DNA of 64,000 nt from Rheinheimera texasensis DSM 17496 (GTDB lineage: Bacteria > Pseudomonadota > Gammaproteobacteria > Enterobacterales > Alteromonadaceae). Every line of letters starts with the position of its first letter. Position 1 is the first letter of the stretch. The position numbers were made by a program, and so were the translations under genes. The stretch lies in contig NZ_JONU01000007.1 of the NCBI RefSeq assembly GCF_000711985.1, positions 310,001 through 374,000 on the forward strand. Direction: 5' to 3'. The notes under the pieces were generated by a model. The model had not been told where the DNA came from and ran no database searches. It was given only the letters and a program-made list of their open reading frames with translations. Shown piece by piece: positions 56,609 through 64,000 of the stretch.

Positions 56609-58180
56609 TTAGCGCATCGCTACCAGCATGGCAGACGGTTCTTCCAGGTACTTTTTCCACAGGTTGGTAAAGCGCGCGATAGTGCCACCGTCAATGACCC
56701 GATGGTCGCCCGACCAGCTGACCTGCATAATGGACCGAGCCACGACATGGCCTTTGCTGTCAAAGCGCGGCAGCTGCTGTACTTTGCCTAAAGCTACAAT
56801 CGCCACTTCCGGTTTATTGATAATCGGTGTCGCGACTGTCCCGCCGATAGCGCCAATATTGGAAATGGTGATAGTGCCGCCTTTTAAATCAGCCGGGCTA
56901 ACGCGGCCTTCGCGAGCCAGATCAGTTAAACGCGTTAAATCCTGCGCAATTTCAACAATAGATTTGCGCTGGCAATCTTTGACGTTCGGTACCAATAAAC
57001 CAACTTTAGAATCCACTGCAATACCGATGTTATGCTCGTCAAAATAAGTCAGTGCCGTGCAATCCGCATTGACCTGAGAGTTTAAGATTGGGAACTCGTT
57101 CAGCGCCAGCGACATCGCTTTCATAAAAAACGGCATCATAGTCAGCTTGACACCTTGTTTGGCGAGGCCGTCTTTGAGGCTTAAACGCAGCGCAATCAGC
57201 TCGGTCAGGTCAATTTCTTCGCAATAGGTAAAATGCGGAATGGTCGACACGGACTCGGCCATCTGCCGTGCCATCGCGGCTTTGATGCCTTTAATCGGTT
57301 CCACGCGGCGGCTGGTGCTAGCTGCGACCGCTGGCGCAGTGTCACGCGTCACAGCTAAGGCTGCTGTGTTGGTTACCGCTTGAGCAGCACCAGAGACATA
57401 CGCCTGCACATCTTGTTTAAACACCCGGCCTTTAGGGCCAGTGCCCGGTACGCGGTGGATGTCCACACTGAGTTCACGGGCCAGTCGGCGCACGGCCGGA
57501 CTTGCCAGCGCTTTATGGCCGGCAGGCAGGCTGGACGCGGCTACCGATACCACAGCTGTGACTGGCGCTGCGACCGGCGAACTGGCCTGAACCGCTGCTG
57601 GCGCACTGACGTGTGTTGAAACCGCAGCACCCGCAAGCATAACATCCATCTCAATGGCAAACAGCGGCGCATGTACTTTAGCAATATGGCCCTTAGCGGT
57701 ATAAAGCTTAACCACTTTGCCCGGATGTTTGGCCGGGATTTGCACTAAGGCTTTGTCGGTCATCACGTCACAAACCGGTTGATCTTCAGCGATGATATCA
57801 CCTTCTTTCACCAGCCAGTCGACCACTTCACATTCGACGATGCCTTCACCGATATCCGGCAGAATAAAATCTTCCACCACTTTACCGCCGACAGCCACTG
57901 GCGCAACCGGCGCTGCTACCATTGGTGCATCACCAGCAGCGACATCGACAATCATTTCAAACAACGGCGCATGCACTTTGGCGATATCGCCTTTGGCGTA
58001 ATACAGCTTGCTGACTACACCGTTGTAGACCGCCGGAATTTGTACCAGCGCTTTGTCGGTCATCACGTCACAAATCGGCTGATCTTCGACAATGCGGTCG
58101 CCTTCTTTCACCAGCCAGTCGACCAGCTCACATTCGACGATGCCTTCACCAATATCGGGCAGGATAAAATCTTTTTTCAT
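56609..58180 (-). CDS. bkdB: Branched-chain 2-oxoacid dehydrogenase E2 (dihydrolipoyl acyltransferase)
   Basis: 523-residue E2 core with two lipoyl domains: lipoyl-lysines K43 and K143, each in DVMTDKALVQIP, exactly 100 residues apart. A peripheral-subunit-binding domain follows (SPAVRRLARELSVDIHRVPGTG), then the acyltransferase domain with SWSGDHRVIDGG. The two lipoyl domains are about 85% identical by my count. The lipoyl motif TDKA, together with the separate E1 alpha and beta genes, points to the branched-chain enzyme rather than pyruvate dehydrogenase. GGAG precedes the ATG; 13 bases after bkdA2. Confidence 0.93.
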   Translation of the reverse strand: MKKDFILPDIGEGIVECELVDWLVKEGDRIVEDQPICDVMTDKALVQIPAVYNGVVSKLYYAKGDIAKVHAPLFEMIVDVAAGDAPMVAAPVAPVAVGGKVVEDFILPDIGEGIVECEVVDWLVKEGDIIAEDQPVCDVMTDKALVQIPAKHPGKVVKLYTAKGHIAKVHAPLFAIEMDVMLAGAAVSTHVSAPAAVQASSPVAAPVTAVVSVAASSLPAGHKALASPAVRRLARELSVDIHRVPGTGPKGRVFKQDVQAYVSGAAQAVTNTAALAVTRDTAPAVAASTSRRVEPIKGIKAAMARQMAESVSTIPHFTYCEEIDLTELIALRLSLKDGLAKQGVKLTMMPFFMKAMSLALNEFPILNSQVNADCTALTYFDEHNIGIAVDSKVGLLVPNVKDCQRKSIVEIAQDLTRLTDLAREGRVSPADLKGGTITISNIGAIGGTVATPIINKPEVAIVALGKVQQLPRFDSKGHVVARSIMQVSWSGDHRVIDGGTIARFTNLWKKYLEEPSAMLVAMR

Positions 58181-58193
58181 CGATAACTCCGGC

Positions 58194-59171
58194 TCAGAAA
58201 TTGACAGAAGCTTTAATGGCTTCGAAGGTTTTTAAATGGTCGGCGACGTATTCTTTTTCCAGCGCCAGCGGGTACGGAGTATCCAGACCACAGACGCGCA
58301 GGATTGGGCTTTCCAGGTGCAGGAAACAGCGCTGCTGAATCGTTGCGGCGATTTCACCGGCAAAACCACCGGTTAGTGGTGCTTCATGGTTAATCACCAG
58401 CCGGCCGGTCTTTTTCACCGACTCTGCGACGGTATCGACATCCCACGGCAAAATGCTGCGAAGGTCAATCAGTTCACAGGAAATGCCGATAGCTTCAGCC
58501 ATTTCCACCGCTTTTTCGACGATTTCCATCTGCGCGCCCCAGGCCAGCACTGTGACTTGCGTGCCGGTTTTCATCACTTCAGCCTGACCAATTGGCAGCT
58601 CGTAATATTCTTCCGGCACTTCACCGACGGATGCGCGGTATAGTTTTTTCGGTTCGAAGAAAATCACCGGGTCCGGGCAGTTAATCGAAGCCAGTAATAA
58701 ACCTTTGGCCTGATGCGGATTGCGTGGTACCACAATTTTTAGCCCAGGCGTGTGGGCAAAATAAGCTTCCGGCGACTGGCTGTGATAATGACCACCGGCG
58801 ATACCGCCACCATATGGCGTACGGAACACCAGACCACCGACGTTAAATTCATTGCCAGAGCGGTAGCGGAACTTGGCAGTCTCATTGACGATCTGGTCAA
58901 AGGCCGGGAAGATATAATCAGCGAACTGAATTTCAGCCACCGGCTTCATGCCTTGTGCCGCCATGCCATTGGCAAAACCGGCAATGCCCTGTTCGGTCAA
59001 AGGCGTATTAAAACAACGGGCTTTGCCGTATTTTTCCTGCAGTTTAGAGGTCGCGCGGAACACGCCGCCAAAATGGCCGACGTCTTCACCAAAACACACT
59101 ACGCCATCATCTTTGGCCATCGCTAAATCGAGCGCGTTGTTGATGGCTTGTAACATATTCATTTTCGCCAT
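58194..59171 (-). CDS. bkdA2: Branched-chain 2-oxoacid dehydrogenase E1 beta subunit
   Basis: 325-residue transketolase-like beta chain. Family blocks: [55 protein letters not shown], and [21 protein letters not shown]. With E1 alpha it forms the thiamine-diphosphate E1 that decarboxylates 2-oxo acids from Val, Leu and Ile. Its ATG shares a base with the bkdA1 stop (TAATG), so expression is coupled one-to-one. Confidence 0.95.
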   Translation of the reverse strand: MAKMNMLQAINNALDLAMAKDDGVVCFGEDVGHFGGVFRATSKLQEKYGKARCFNTPLTEQGIAGFANGMAAQGMKPVAEIQFADYIFPAFDQIVNETAKFRYRSGNEFNVGGLVFRTPYGGGIAGGHYHSQSPEAYFAHTPGLKIVVPRNPHQAKGLLLASINCPDPVIFFEPKKLYRASVGEVPEEYYELPIGQAEVMKTGTQVTVLAWGAQMEIVEKAVEMAEAIGISCELIDLRSILPWDVDTVAESVKKTGRLVINHEAPLTGGFAGEIAATIQQRCFLHLESPILRVCGLDTPYPLALEKEYVADHLKTFEAIKASVNF

Positions 59172-60352
59172 TACAGTCTCCCCGACGTGATTGGATACGC
59201 ATCCGGATATTTGCGGATATGCTCTTTCAGGTCCGCCAGCTGGCGTTCCAGTTCAGGGATAGGTTCGGAGTAAACATCACTAATCAGATGCTCAATACCT
59301 GGCTTGGCGACTTTTTCCGCCACTTTTAACGCTTCCAGAATGTCCTGGCGCAGCTGCTCAGTCGCGGCTTTATCGGCTTCATCATCCAGCCAGCCTTTTT
59401 GCAGCAGGAATAAACGAAAACGCGAAACTGGATCGTTTTTGCGCCACAGTTCTTCTTCTTCTTTTGAGCGGTAACCGCTTGGGTCATCCGACGATGAATG
59501 CGCACCTAAACGGTAAGCGATAGATTCCAGCAGCACCGGCTCGTTATGGGCTAAAGCGTATTCGCGCGCCATTTTGGTGGCCTGATACACCGCCAGAATG
59601 TCTGCGCCATCGACACGGATAGTCTTCATGCCATAACCGACGCCGCGACAGGCAATACCGTCGCCTTTAAACTGCTCGTTGGCTGGAGTGGAAATGGCAT
59701 AACCGTTGTTGCGGCAGAAAAACAGCACCGGCGCTTTGTGAACGGCGGCCATGTTTAAACCGGCGTGGAAATCGCCTTCAGACGCCGCGCCTTCGCCGAA
59801 ATAACAGATAGTGACGTTCGACAAACCACGCAGCTTTTGCGCGTAGGCATAACCGGCCGCTTGCGGAATTTGCGTACCAAGCGGGCTTGAAATCGTCATG
59901 TAATGAATGGCATTGCTGCCGTAATGCACCGGCATCTGCCGGCCTTTGCCTAAGTCTTTTTCGTTGGAGAACAGCTGGTTCATAAACTGTTCCAGCGTAA
60001 AACCACGGTAACGCAAGGCGCCTTGTTCGCGGTACTGTGCCATGATCATGTCAGCATCATCCAGTGCGGCGGCGCTGCCGACAGTGGCGGCTTCTTCACC
60101 CAGACACTGCATATAAAAGCTGATACGGCCCTGACGCTGTGCCCCTAACATCCGTTCATCTAACACCCGGATAAAGGTCATGGTTTGGTACATTTTGAGG
60201 GCGGTAGCTTTATCCAGTTCAGGTGCGGTAGCGCCTTCGTAGAGGGTACCGTCGTCCTGTAAAATCCGCAGTGTTGGGATCTGCAAAGCGTGGCCACTGG
60301 TGAATTCGGCCTGATGCACAGTCGAAATCGTGGCGTTATTCGGGTTGGTCAT
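59171..60352 (-). CDS. bkdA1: Branched-chain 2-oxoacid dehydrogenase E1 alpha subunit
   Basis: 393-residue E1 alpha. The thiamine-diphosphate motif is [36 protein letters not shown], with the Mg-binding Asp/Asn. The phosphorylation-loop region [15 protein letters not shown] is the branched-chain type. AGAGAG precedes the ATG. First gene of bkdA1-A2-B, behind a leader of about 137 bases and a promoter with a palindromic operator. Confidence 0.95.
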   Translation of the reverse strand: MTNPNNATISTVHQAEFTSGHALQIPTLRILQDDGTLYEGATAPELDKATALKMYQTMTFIRVLDERMLGAQRQGRISFYMQCLGEEAATVGSAAALDDADMIMAQYREQGALRYRGFTLEQFMNQLFSNEKDLGKGRQMPVHYGSNAIHYMTISSPLGTQIPQAAGYAYAQKLRGLSNVTICYFGEGAASEGDFHAGLNMAAVHKAPVLFFCRNNGYAISTPANEQFKGDGIACRGVGYGMKTIRVDGADILAVYQATKMAREYALAHNEPVLLESIAYRLGAHSSSDDPSGYRSKEEEELWRKNDPVSRFRLFLLQKGWLDDEADKAATEQLRQDILEALKVAEKVAKPGIEHLISDVYSEPIPELERQLADLKEHIRKYPDAYPITSGRL

Positions 60353-60495
60353 AGATCTCTCTTTGTCATGCGGGTAACGCGGACCTTGGTGTTTGCCTGC
60401 TTTACCTTGATGTTAAACCCATCTGACCGTCAGTCTGTCGCTGTTTAGGTCAGCTTCTCCCCTGGATTTTTGCAGGCCGTCTGGTGCGTCGGATT

Positions 60496-60518
60496 ATTAT
60501 ACTTGACGTGGACGTCAA
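60496..60518 (-). promoter_or_regulatory. bkd promoter with MerR-type (probably LiuR) operator
   Basis: On the minus strand the perfect 16-base palindrome TTGACGT-CC-ACGTCAA (60503-60518) is separated by one base from a perfect -10 TATAAT (60496-60501). No good -35 is found at 16-18 bases, and the palindrome fills the spacer, the arrangement used by MerR-family activators. From memory, LiuR, a MerR-family regulator of branched-chain amino-acid catabolism in gammaproteobacteria, binds an ACGT-N2-ACGT palindrome of this size. Confidence 0.65.
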
Positions 60519-60680
60519 CCAAACCCCTGCTTGATGCTGTTATAGTTTTTACTCCAGCGCGGCTGACTTTACCTTTACGTAAACTGCATTGCAACAGCAC
60601 CAGCCTGTAAAACGTAGCACAGCCGCGGTTTTTACGGTGAATTTTTCCGAGGGCTCGGATAAGGAAAACTAATGTGAAGC

Positions 60681-60703
60681 AAAAACGGGCACTAAGCCCG
60701 TTT
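60681..60703 (-). terminator. Terminator of the AstE-like gene
   Basis: Minus strand: AAACGGGC, loop TTAGT, GCCCGTTT, TT. Eight-base perfect stem, 20 bases after the stop codon; the T-run is short beyond the stem. Confidence 0.75.
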
Positions 60704-60723
60704 AGCAATGCAGATAGGAGTGC

Positions 60724-61791
60724 TTAGTCACAGAGCTGCCCGGCGATGGACACCGGTTTCACCAGCAACATCGCGCGCTGGCCGATTGCGACATCGGCAT
60801 TGGGGAAAATAATGGCTTCCCCCGGTTCATCGACGCGATATTCAATAGCGCCATCGCGCGCCAGCACAGTACCGAGCGGAAACTGGCTGAAGTTTTCGAT
60901 ATTGCGGGCAAAACAAAGCTCAAACTGCTCAGTTTGTTTGTTTACAGCCCTGCTCACGACAAAAAAGTTAAACTTGCTTTCGTCGAATTCAGCGAGCTCA
61001 GGCAGTCTGTCTGTCACCAAAGCGCGCAGCATCAAATCACAAGCGGCAAAGCGACTCATATCATTCTCGCCAAAGGGCCGCACTTTACCGAGTTCCAGGG
61101 TAAAGGCATGAGCACCGCAGCTTTGTGCGCCAAAATAACTAAAGGTAGAAGCCGGTGTTTGCATGAGCAGGAAAGTTTCTACGCCGCAGGCATGTAAAAA
61201 GCGCAGCTGGGTTTTGTTCCAGGGTTTGCCGTGTAAAAACGGATACACAGCAAATTTTTCAAACTGCGAGCCGCGAATAGCGGTGTGCAGGTCGTACAGC
61301 AAGCGTTCGCGCCCTTCGCCACCGGCTTGATAAAAACGCAACACATATTGTTCAAGCTTTGCCGCTCGCTGACGCTCCCAGCCTGGTTCACCGTCAGCTT
61401 TGCTGTGATGGCCGGAGAATAAACGATTCAGGTTATCGACCAGTTCCCGTTTTCCTGCGTTAATGGCCGGCGGATTGCCAAACAAAAACAAGGTTCGTTG
61501 TTTCAGTTGCAGCTTGCCAGTCAGCACGTCGATACACAGCGCAGCGCAGAGTTCAATCGGCGCTGTTTCATTGCCATGCACGCCAGAAGATATCACAACA
61601 TCAGTTTTGCCATGCTGTACAGGCGTCAGGCAGATGACGCCGGTATCCCAAATCTCAGCGACAGTGCCATCCGTAAGCACGCAGGAGAATGGCGTTAAAT
61701 GTTCAGGATGGCTTAGCGTCAGAGCGAGAAAATCACCGCTGGCTGCGAGGTCTGCCGGGCTCAGTGCCCGGCCAAGAATATTTGTTGTCAT
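60724..61791 (-). CDS. astE: Succinylglutamate desuccinylase / AstE-like zinc carboxypeptidase
   Basis: 355 residues from the ATG at 61791. It belongs to the AstE/aspartoacylase family of zinc enzymes: SSGVHGNETAPIE with the metal ligands His and Glu, NPPAINAGKRELVDNLNRLF, and a third His in LLYDLHTAIRGS. It hydrolyses N-succinylglutamate to succinate and glutamate at the end of the AST arginine pathway. The other ast genes are not in the window, so the assignment to that pathway rests on sequence alone. Fifty bases separate it from the EamA gene upstream. Confidence 0.87.
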   Translation of the reverse strand: MTTNILGRALSPADLAASGDFLALTLSHPEHLTPFSCVLTDGTVAEIWDTGVICLTPVQHGKTDVVISSGVHGNETAPIELCAALCIDVLTGKLQLKQRTLFLFGNPPAINAGKRELVDNLNRLFSGHHSKADGEPGWERQRAAKLEQYVLRFYQAGGEGRERLLYDLHTAIRGSQFEKFAVYPFLHGKPWNKTQLRFLHACGVETFLLMQTPASTFSYFGAQSCGAHAFTLELGKVRPFGENDMSRFAACDLMLRALVTDRLPELAEFDESKFNFFVVSRAVNKQTEQFELCFARNIENFSQFPLGTVLARDGAIEYRVDEPGEAIIFPNADVAIGQRAMLLVKPVSIAGQLCD

Positions 61792-61840
61792 AATTTGGCT
61801 TTGTTTTATCAAAAAATGCGTTGGCATATTCTACGCAAAA

Positions 61841-62725
61841 TCAGGCCCACATCACCAGCACAGCCGCCACCACGACCAGAGCAAGGCCCAGCAAGTCGGT
61901 GCGTTTGAGCTTTTCTTTAAACCAGAACACCGAAATCAATAAGGTAAACAGCACTTCCACCTGCCCCAGCGTTTTGACCAGCGGCACGGTTTCCAGACTC
62001 ATCGCAGTAAACCAGCCGAGCGAACCGACACAGCTAAAAAAACTGGTCAGCATCGTCAACCGCGGCCTGTTCCACAGCGCGACCAGCACTGTTCGGTCGC
62101 GCAACAATAAATAGCCCAGTAGTAACAACGTCTGGCAGCTGATAACAAACAACAGCACCCAGGCAGCACCAAAAGGAAACGGCAACCCGAGCGCCAGACT
62201 GGCTTCTCTGATCCACAAAGAAGTCAACGCAAAGGCCGCACCACAGGCGGCACCGATGGCGACGGTTTGCAGCGGCAGCTCGCGGACCGTTTTCACACCG
62301 CTGAGTAAAAACACTGCCACTGCGCCAACCGCCACGCCAAGCCAGCCAAGCGGACTGAGTGCGCTGGCGAAAAACAACACGCCGAGCACGGCGGCGAAAA
62401 TCGCTTCCGATTTTGCCAGACCAACCCCAATCGCGTAGTTTTTTTGCTTAAACAGCACCACCATCAATGCTGTTGCCAGAATTTGCATCAGCGACGCTGC
62501 AAGCACATAAGCGGCAAAGCTGAGTGAAAACTGTGGGACTTCTGCCTGCTGGGCGGGTTCGGAGAGTGCATATAAAGCCCATAAATAAAGCGCCGCCAAA
62601 GGACTGGCGTAGATAAAGCGCGCCAGCGTTACCCCCATCACCGCGACTTCTTTACTCAGTTCCTTTTGACAGGCATTACGCACCGCCTGCATTGACGCAG
62701 CTAACAAGGTAAACAAAACCCACAT
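61841..62725 (-). CDS. EamA/DMT-family permease
   Basis: 294 residues from the ATG at 62725, with about ten hydrophobic helices in two EamA repeats of five (split near residue 145). Blocks such as KSEAIFAAVLGVLFF and LGQVEVLFTLLISVFWFKEKL are typical of drug/metabolite transporters. The substrate cannot be read. It lies directly upstream of the AstE-like gene on the same strand. GGA precedes the ATG by about eight bases. Confidence 0.85.
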   Translation of the reverse strand: MWVLFTLLAASMQAVRNACQKELSKEVAVMGVTLARFIYASPLAALYLWALYALSEPAQQAEVPQFSLSFAAYVLAASLMQILATALMVVLFKQKNYAIGVGLAKSEAIFAAVLGVLFFASALSPLGWLGVAVGAVAVFLLSGVKTVRELPLQTVAIGAACGAAFALTSLWIREASLALGLPFPFGAAWVLLFVISCQTLLLLGYLLLRDRTVLVALWNRPRLTMLTSFFSCVGSLGWFTAMSLETVPLVKTLGQVEVLFTLLISVFWFKEKLKRTDLLGLALVVVAAVLVMWA

Positions 62726-62875
62726 AAATTTTCCGGCCTCCGGCGTGTCGCAGCTGTTTAAACGCAGACATCCGGATGGATGCAAGCTATGACTACCATA
62801 ACCGAAATCGTCGCCTGGGTTTGGGCTATTTACCTGATAAACCGGCTAAAAATACCGCAGTCAGGCTCGATGGCA

Positions 62876-62903
62876 TTGCAATCAGACAGAAAGGCAGTAA
62901 GAT
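62876..62903 (+). promoter_or_regulatory. Probable promoter of tRNA-Pro
   Basis: TTGCAA (62876-62881), 16 bases, TAAGAT (62898-62903), then a G+C-rich discriminator (AAGGCGC) just before the tRNA, as in stringently controlled stable-RNA promoters. Confidence 0.55.
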
Positions 62904-62914
62904 AAGGCGCTCGT

Positions 62915-62991
62915 CGGTACGTAGCGCAGCCTGGTAGCGCACTGTCATGGGGTGTCAGGGGTCGTGGGTTCGAATCCCGCCGTACCGACCA
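62915..62991 (+). tRNA. tRNA-Pro(GGG)
   Basis: 77 bases with encoded CCA. The acceptor CGGTACG pairs with CGTACCG, discriminator A. The anticodon loop ATGGGGT gives anticodon GGG (reads CCC). C1-G72 and the D-arm GTAGCGCAGCCTGGTAGCGCAC match bacterial proline tRNAs. Confidence 0.97.
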
Positions 62992-63004
62992 CTTAATTTC
63001 TCTC

Positions 63005-63030
63005 AAAAAGCCTGCTTTTGCAGGCTTTTT
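63005..63030 (+). terminator. Terminator of tRNA-Pro
   Basis: AAAAAGCCTGC, loop TTTT, GCAGGCTTTTT. Thirteen bases after the tRNA CCA. Confidence 0.92.
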
Positions 63031-63448
63031 GCTTTTTATCGCTCAGCCTCATGTTTTTGAGTTGCAGCATTTTCAGCTCATTAATTCAGGTCTCACTAAA
63101 TTATAAAAATCCAATGACACCGTTGTCTTGTAACAGAATACGGACAGTAGCAGCTGGCAACCAGAAGGAATATGTTTAGCGTCTTGATCTGATGGAAATT
63201 TTCCAGTCAATGCAGATACGGCAACATCAAGACCGATATAAGGACTGAAGAAAACCGACAGCAGGCTGGAGCAGCTTTTTTAGTCACAAACCTTTACACT
63301 GACCCAGTTGCGGCCGGAACGGATAACCGTGCTCAGACGAAGGTTCGCCAGATGCAGAAGTTTCTGACTATCTGCCGGTGGATCATCTGACTGCAACACA
63401 TGACTGGCAAATTGCCGGTGTGGCCTGAGATATTACAGAGGTGATGTG
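63031..63448. other. Non-coding stretch after tRNA-Pro
   Basis: About 420 bases with stops in all frames at short intervals and no recognised gene or remnant. I see no second copy of the tRNA 3' end, no integrase and no strong hairpin. It could be the promoter region and leader of the small ORF at 63449, a non-annotated small RNA, or decayed DNA. Confidence 0.45.
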
Positions 63449-63637
63449 ATGAAAATGGAACAACAGAACAGAACATTTCAGCCGGAGTACTACCCGACTG
63501 CCGGGTTTGGCAGTGTGGCACCGCCTTGGATCAAGGCAGATTTGCTGGTGACCAATGCACCCAAATCTGCCCCGTTAAAAACCGTCCCACCCAGCTGGCA
63601 ATGGCTCAGGCGCCAGCTTGGCTGGCACCTGGGATAA
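63449..63637 (+). CDS. Possible small protein of unknown function
   Basis: 62 codons from an ATG with AGAGG seven bases upstream, a good ribosome-binding site. The product is Pro/Trp-rich (QPEYYPTAGFGSVAPPWIK near residues 11-29, PPSWQWLRRQLGWHLG at the end) with no signal peptide or membrane helix. I do not recognise it. The frame on the other strand here is also open for 69 codons but has no family or start support. Called real mainly because of its ribosome-binding site. Confidence 0.4.
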   Translation: MKMEQQNRTFQPEYYPTAGFGSVAPPWIKADLLVTNAPKSAPLKTVPPSWQWLRRQLGWHLG

Positions 63638-63655
63638 ATTTGCAAAAGGCTGCTG

Positions 63656-64000
63656 TTAATAAAACCAGCTGACCCAATGCTGATACAGCGGTAAGCCAAT
63701 CAGCACGTTGACCGGAAAAGTAATACCCAGTGCCGCTAACATGGCAAGCCCAATGTTAGCCCCCGGTACTGCGGCGCGGATAGCGGCCGGCGCGGCGATG
63801 TAAGACGCGCTGGCTGTTAAACCGGCAAGGACTACAGCGCTGCCTTGTGGCAATTCAAGCCAGAGCGCAGTCGCAATCCCACTCCACGCCAGTGCAAACG
63901 GCATAACTGCGGCAAAGGTTAATAATCTCCATTGCGCCAGCGGCAAAGGTGAGCAGACTTTCGCCGTACATAACCCCATCTCTAACAGAAACAACGCCAG
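63656..64000 (-). CDS. SbtA-like sodium-dependent bicarbonate transport family permease, C-terminal part
   Basis: The C-terminal 114 codons of a membrane protein that runs off the right edge; the frame is open to the last base. The visible part has LALFLLEMGL, GLTASASYIAAPAAIRAAVPGANIGLAMLAALGITFPVN and GLPLYQHW, the conserved last helices of the SbtA/DUF897 family. SbtA is a high-affinity Na+/bicarbonate symporter in cyanobacteria; many heterotrophs carry homologues of unproven substrate. Confidence 0.82.
   Translation of the reverse strand: MALFLLEMGLCTAKVCSPLPLAQWRLLTFAAVMPFALAWSGIATALWLELPQGSAVVLAGLTASASYIAAPAAIRAAVPGANIGLAMLAALGITFPVNVLIGLPLYQHWVSWFY

Larger units (their letters stand above)
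60353..60723. other. Spacer between astE-like gene and bkd operon
   Basis: 371 bases with no credible gene. It holds, from right to left on the minus strand, the terminator of the AstE-like gene (60681-60703), the bkd promoter and palindrome (60496-60518) and the bkd leader. I see nothing else structured. Confidence 0.6.

Noticed and set aside
62915-63031. tRNA-Pro as an attachment site of an integrated element
   Set aside because: No integrase gene, no second copy of the tRNA 3' end and no change in gene type within the visible flank.

Overview
The window is chromosomal DNA from a Gammaproteobacterium, with dense coding, short operons and G+C near one half by eye. Gene order matches the class: bioA divergent from bioBFCD, lrp-ftsK-lolA-rarA-crcB-serS, proQ-prc, and zapC beside pyrD. 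The extra genes point to a marine or freshwater heterotroph of the Alteromonadales/Rheinheimera type: the large NAD-dependent glutamate dehydrogenase, bkdA1A2B, DUF2835 next to pepN, and a DUF1302-DUF1329-YCF48-RND cassette. The genus is an inference. I see no CRISPR array, insertion sequence, prophage, rRNA or replication origin.

Layout. 1-4.6 kb: biotin genes around one BirA-type operator. 4.6-7.1 kb: a small membrane protein, asnS and a YdjA-type nitroreductase. 7.2-12.2 kb: glycogen genes glgC-glgA, a hairpin-rich spacer, and fadH. 12.4-16.8 kb: sppA, a short repeat pair, tRNA-Ser(UGA), yccA, then the sulfur-relay genes tusD-tusC-tusB-tusE. 16.8-24.1 kb (minus): lrp, ftsK, lolA, rarA, crcB, serS and a small membrane protein. 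24.2-26.0 kb: alanine dehydrogenase, divergent from lrp, and a DUF192 lipoprotein. 26.0-34.1 kb (minus): a small DUF protein, a PlsC-family acyltransferase, zapC, pyrD and the 1612-residue glutamate dehydrogenase. 34.3-41.3 kb (minus): the four-gene envelope cassette. 41.6-47.3 kb: DUF2835, pepN, an NhaC antiporter and an NSS symporter. 47.4-51.0 kb: msrC, an acidic unknown, proQ and prc. 51.1-56.5 kb: SIMPL protein, secreted M1 peptidase, PAS-GGDEF diguanylate cyclase and an atypical protein kinase. 56.6-60.4 kb: branched-chain 2-oxoacid dehydrogenase. 60.7-64.0 kb: AstE-like desuccinylase, EamA permease, tRNA-Pro(GGG), a possible small ORF and the end of an SbtA-like permease.

How the genes work together. 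Amino-acid catabolism is a theme: ald, NAD-GDH, bkd, AstE-like protein, peptidases and Na+-coupled transporters suggest growth on peptides and amino acids, with Lrp and a probable MerR-family (LiuR-like) regulator as controls. The biotin block supplies the cofactor of carboxylases. The part least explained by known biology is the DUF1302/DUF1329/YCF48/RND cassette. Its parts (inner-membrane RND pump, periplasmic beta-propeller, LolA/LolB-like periplasmic protein, outer-membrane barrel) look like a trans-envelope route for a hydrophobic molecule. Second is a stand-alone kinase with non-canonical HGD and DWG motifs next to a diguanylate cyclase.

Start codons were adjusted where a ribosome-binding site or the family's usual length argued for it (bioC GTG, bioB, fadH GTG, crcB, lrp TTG, ftsK, tusD, gdh, the DUF genes). 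Promoter and operator calls are by eye and carry low to moderate confidence.
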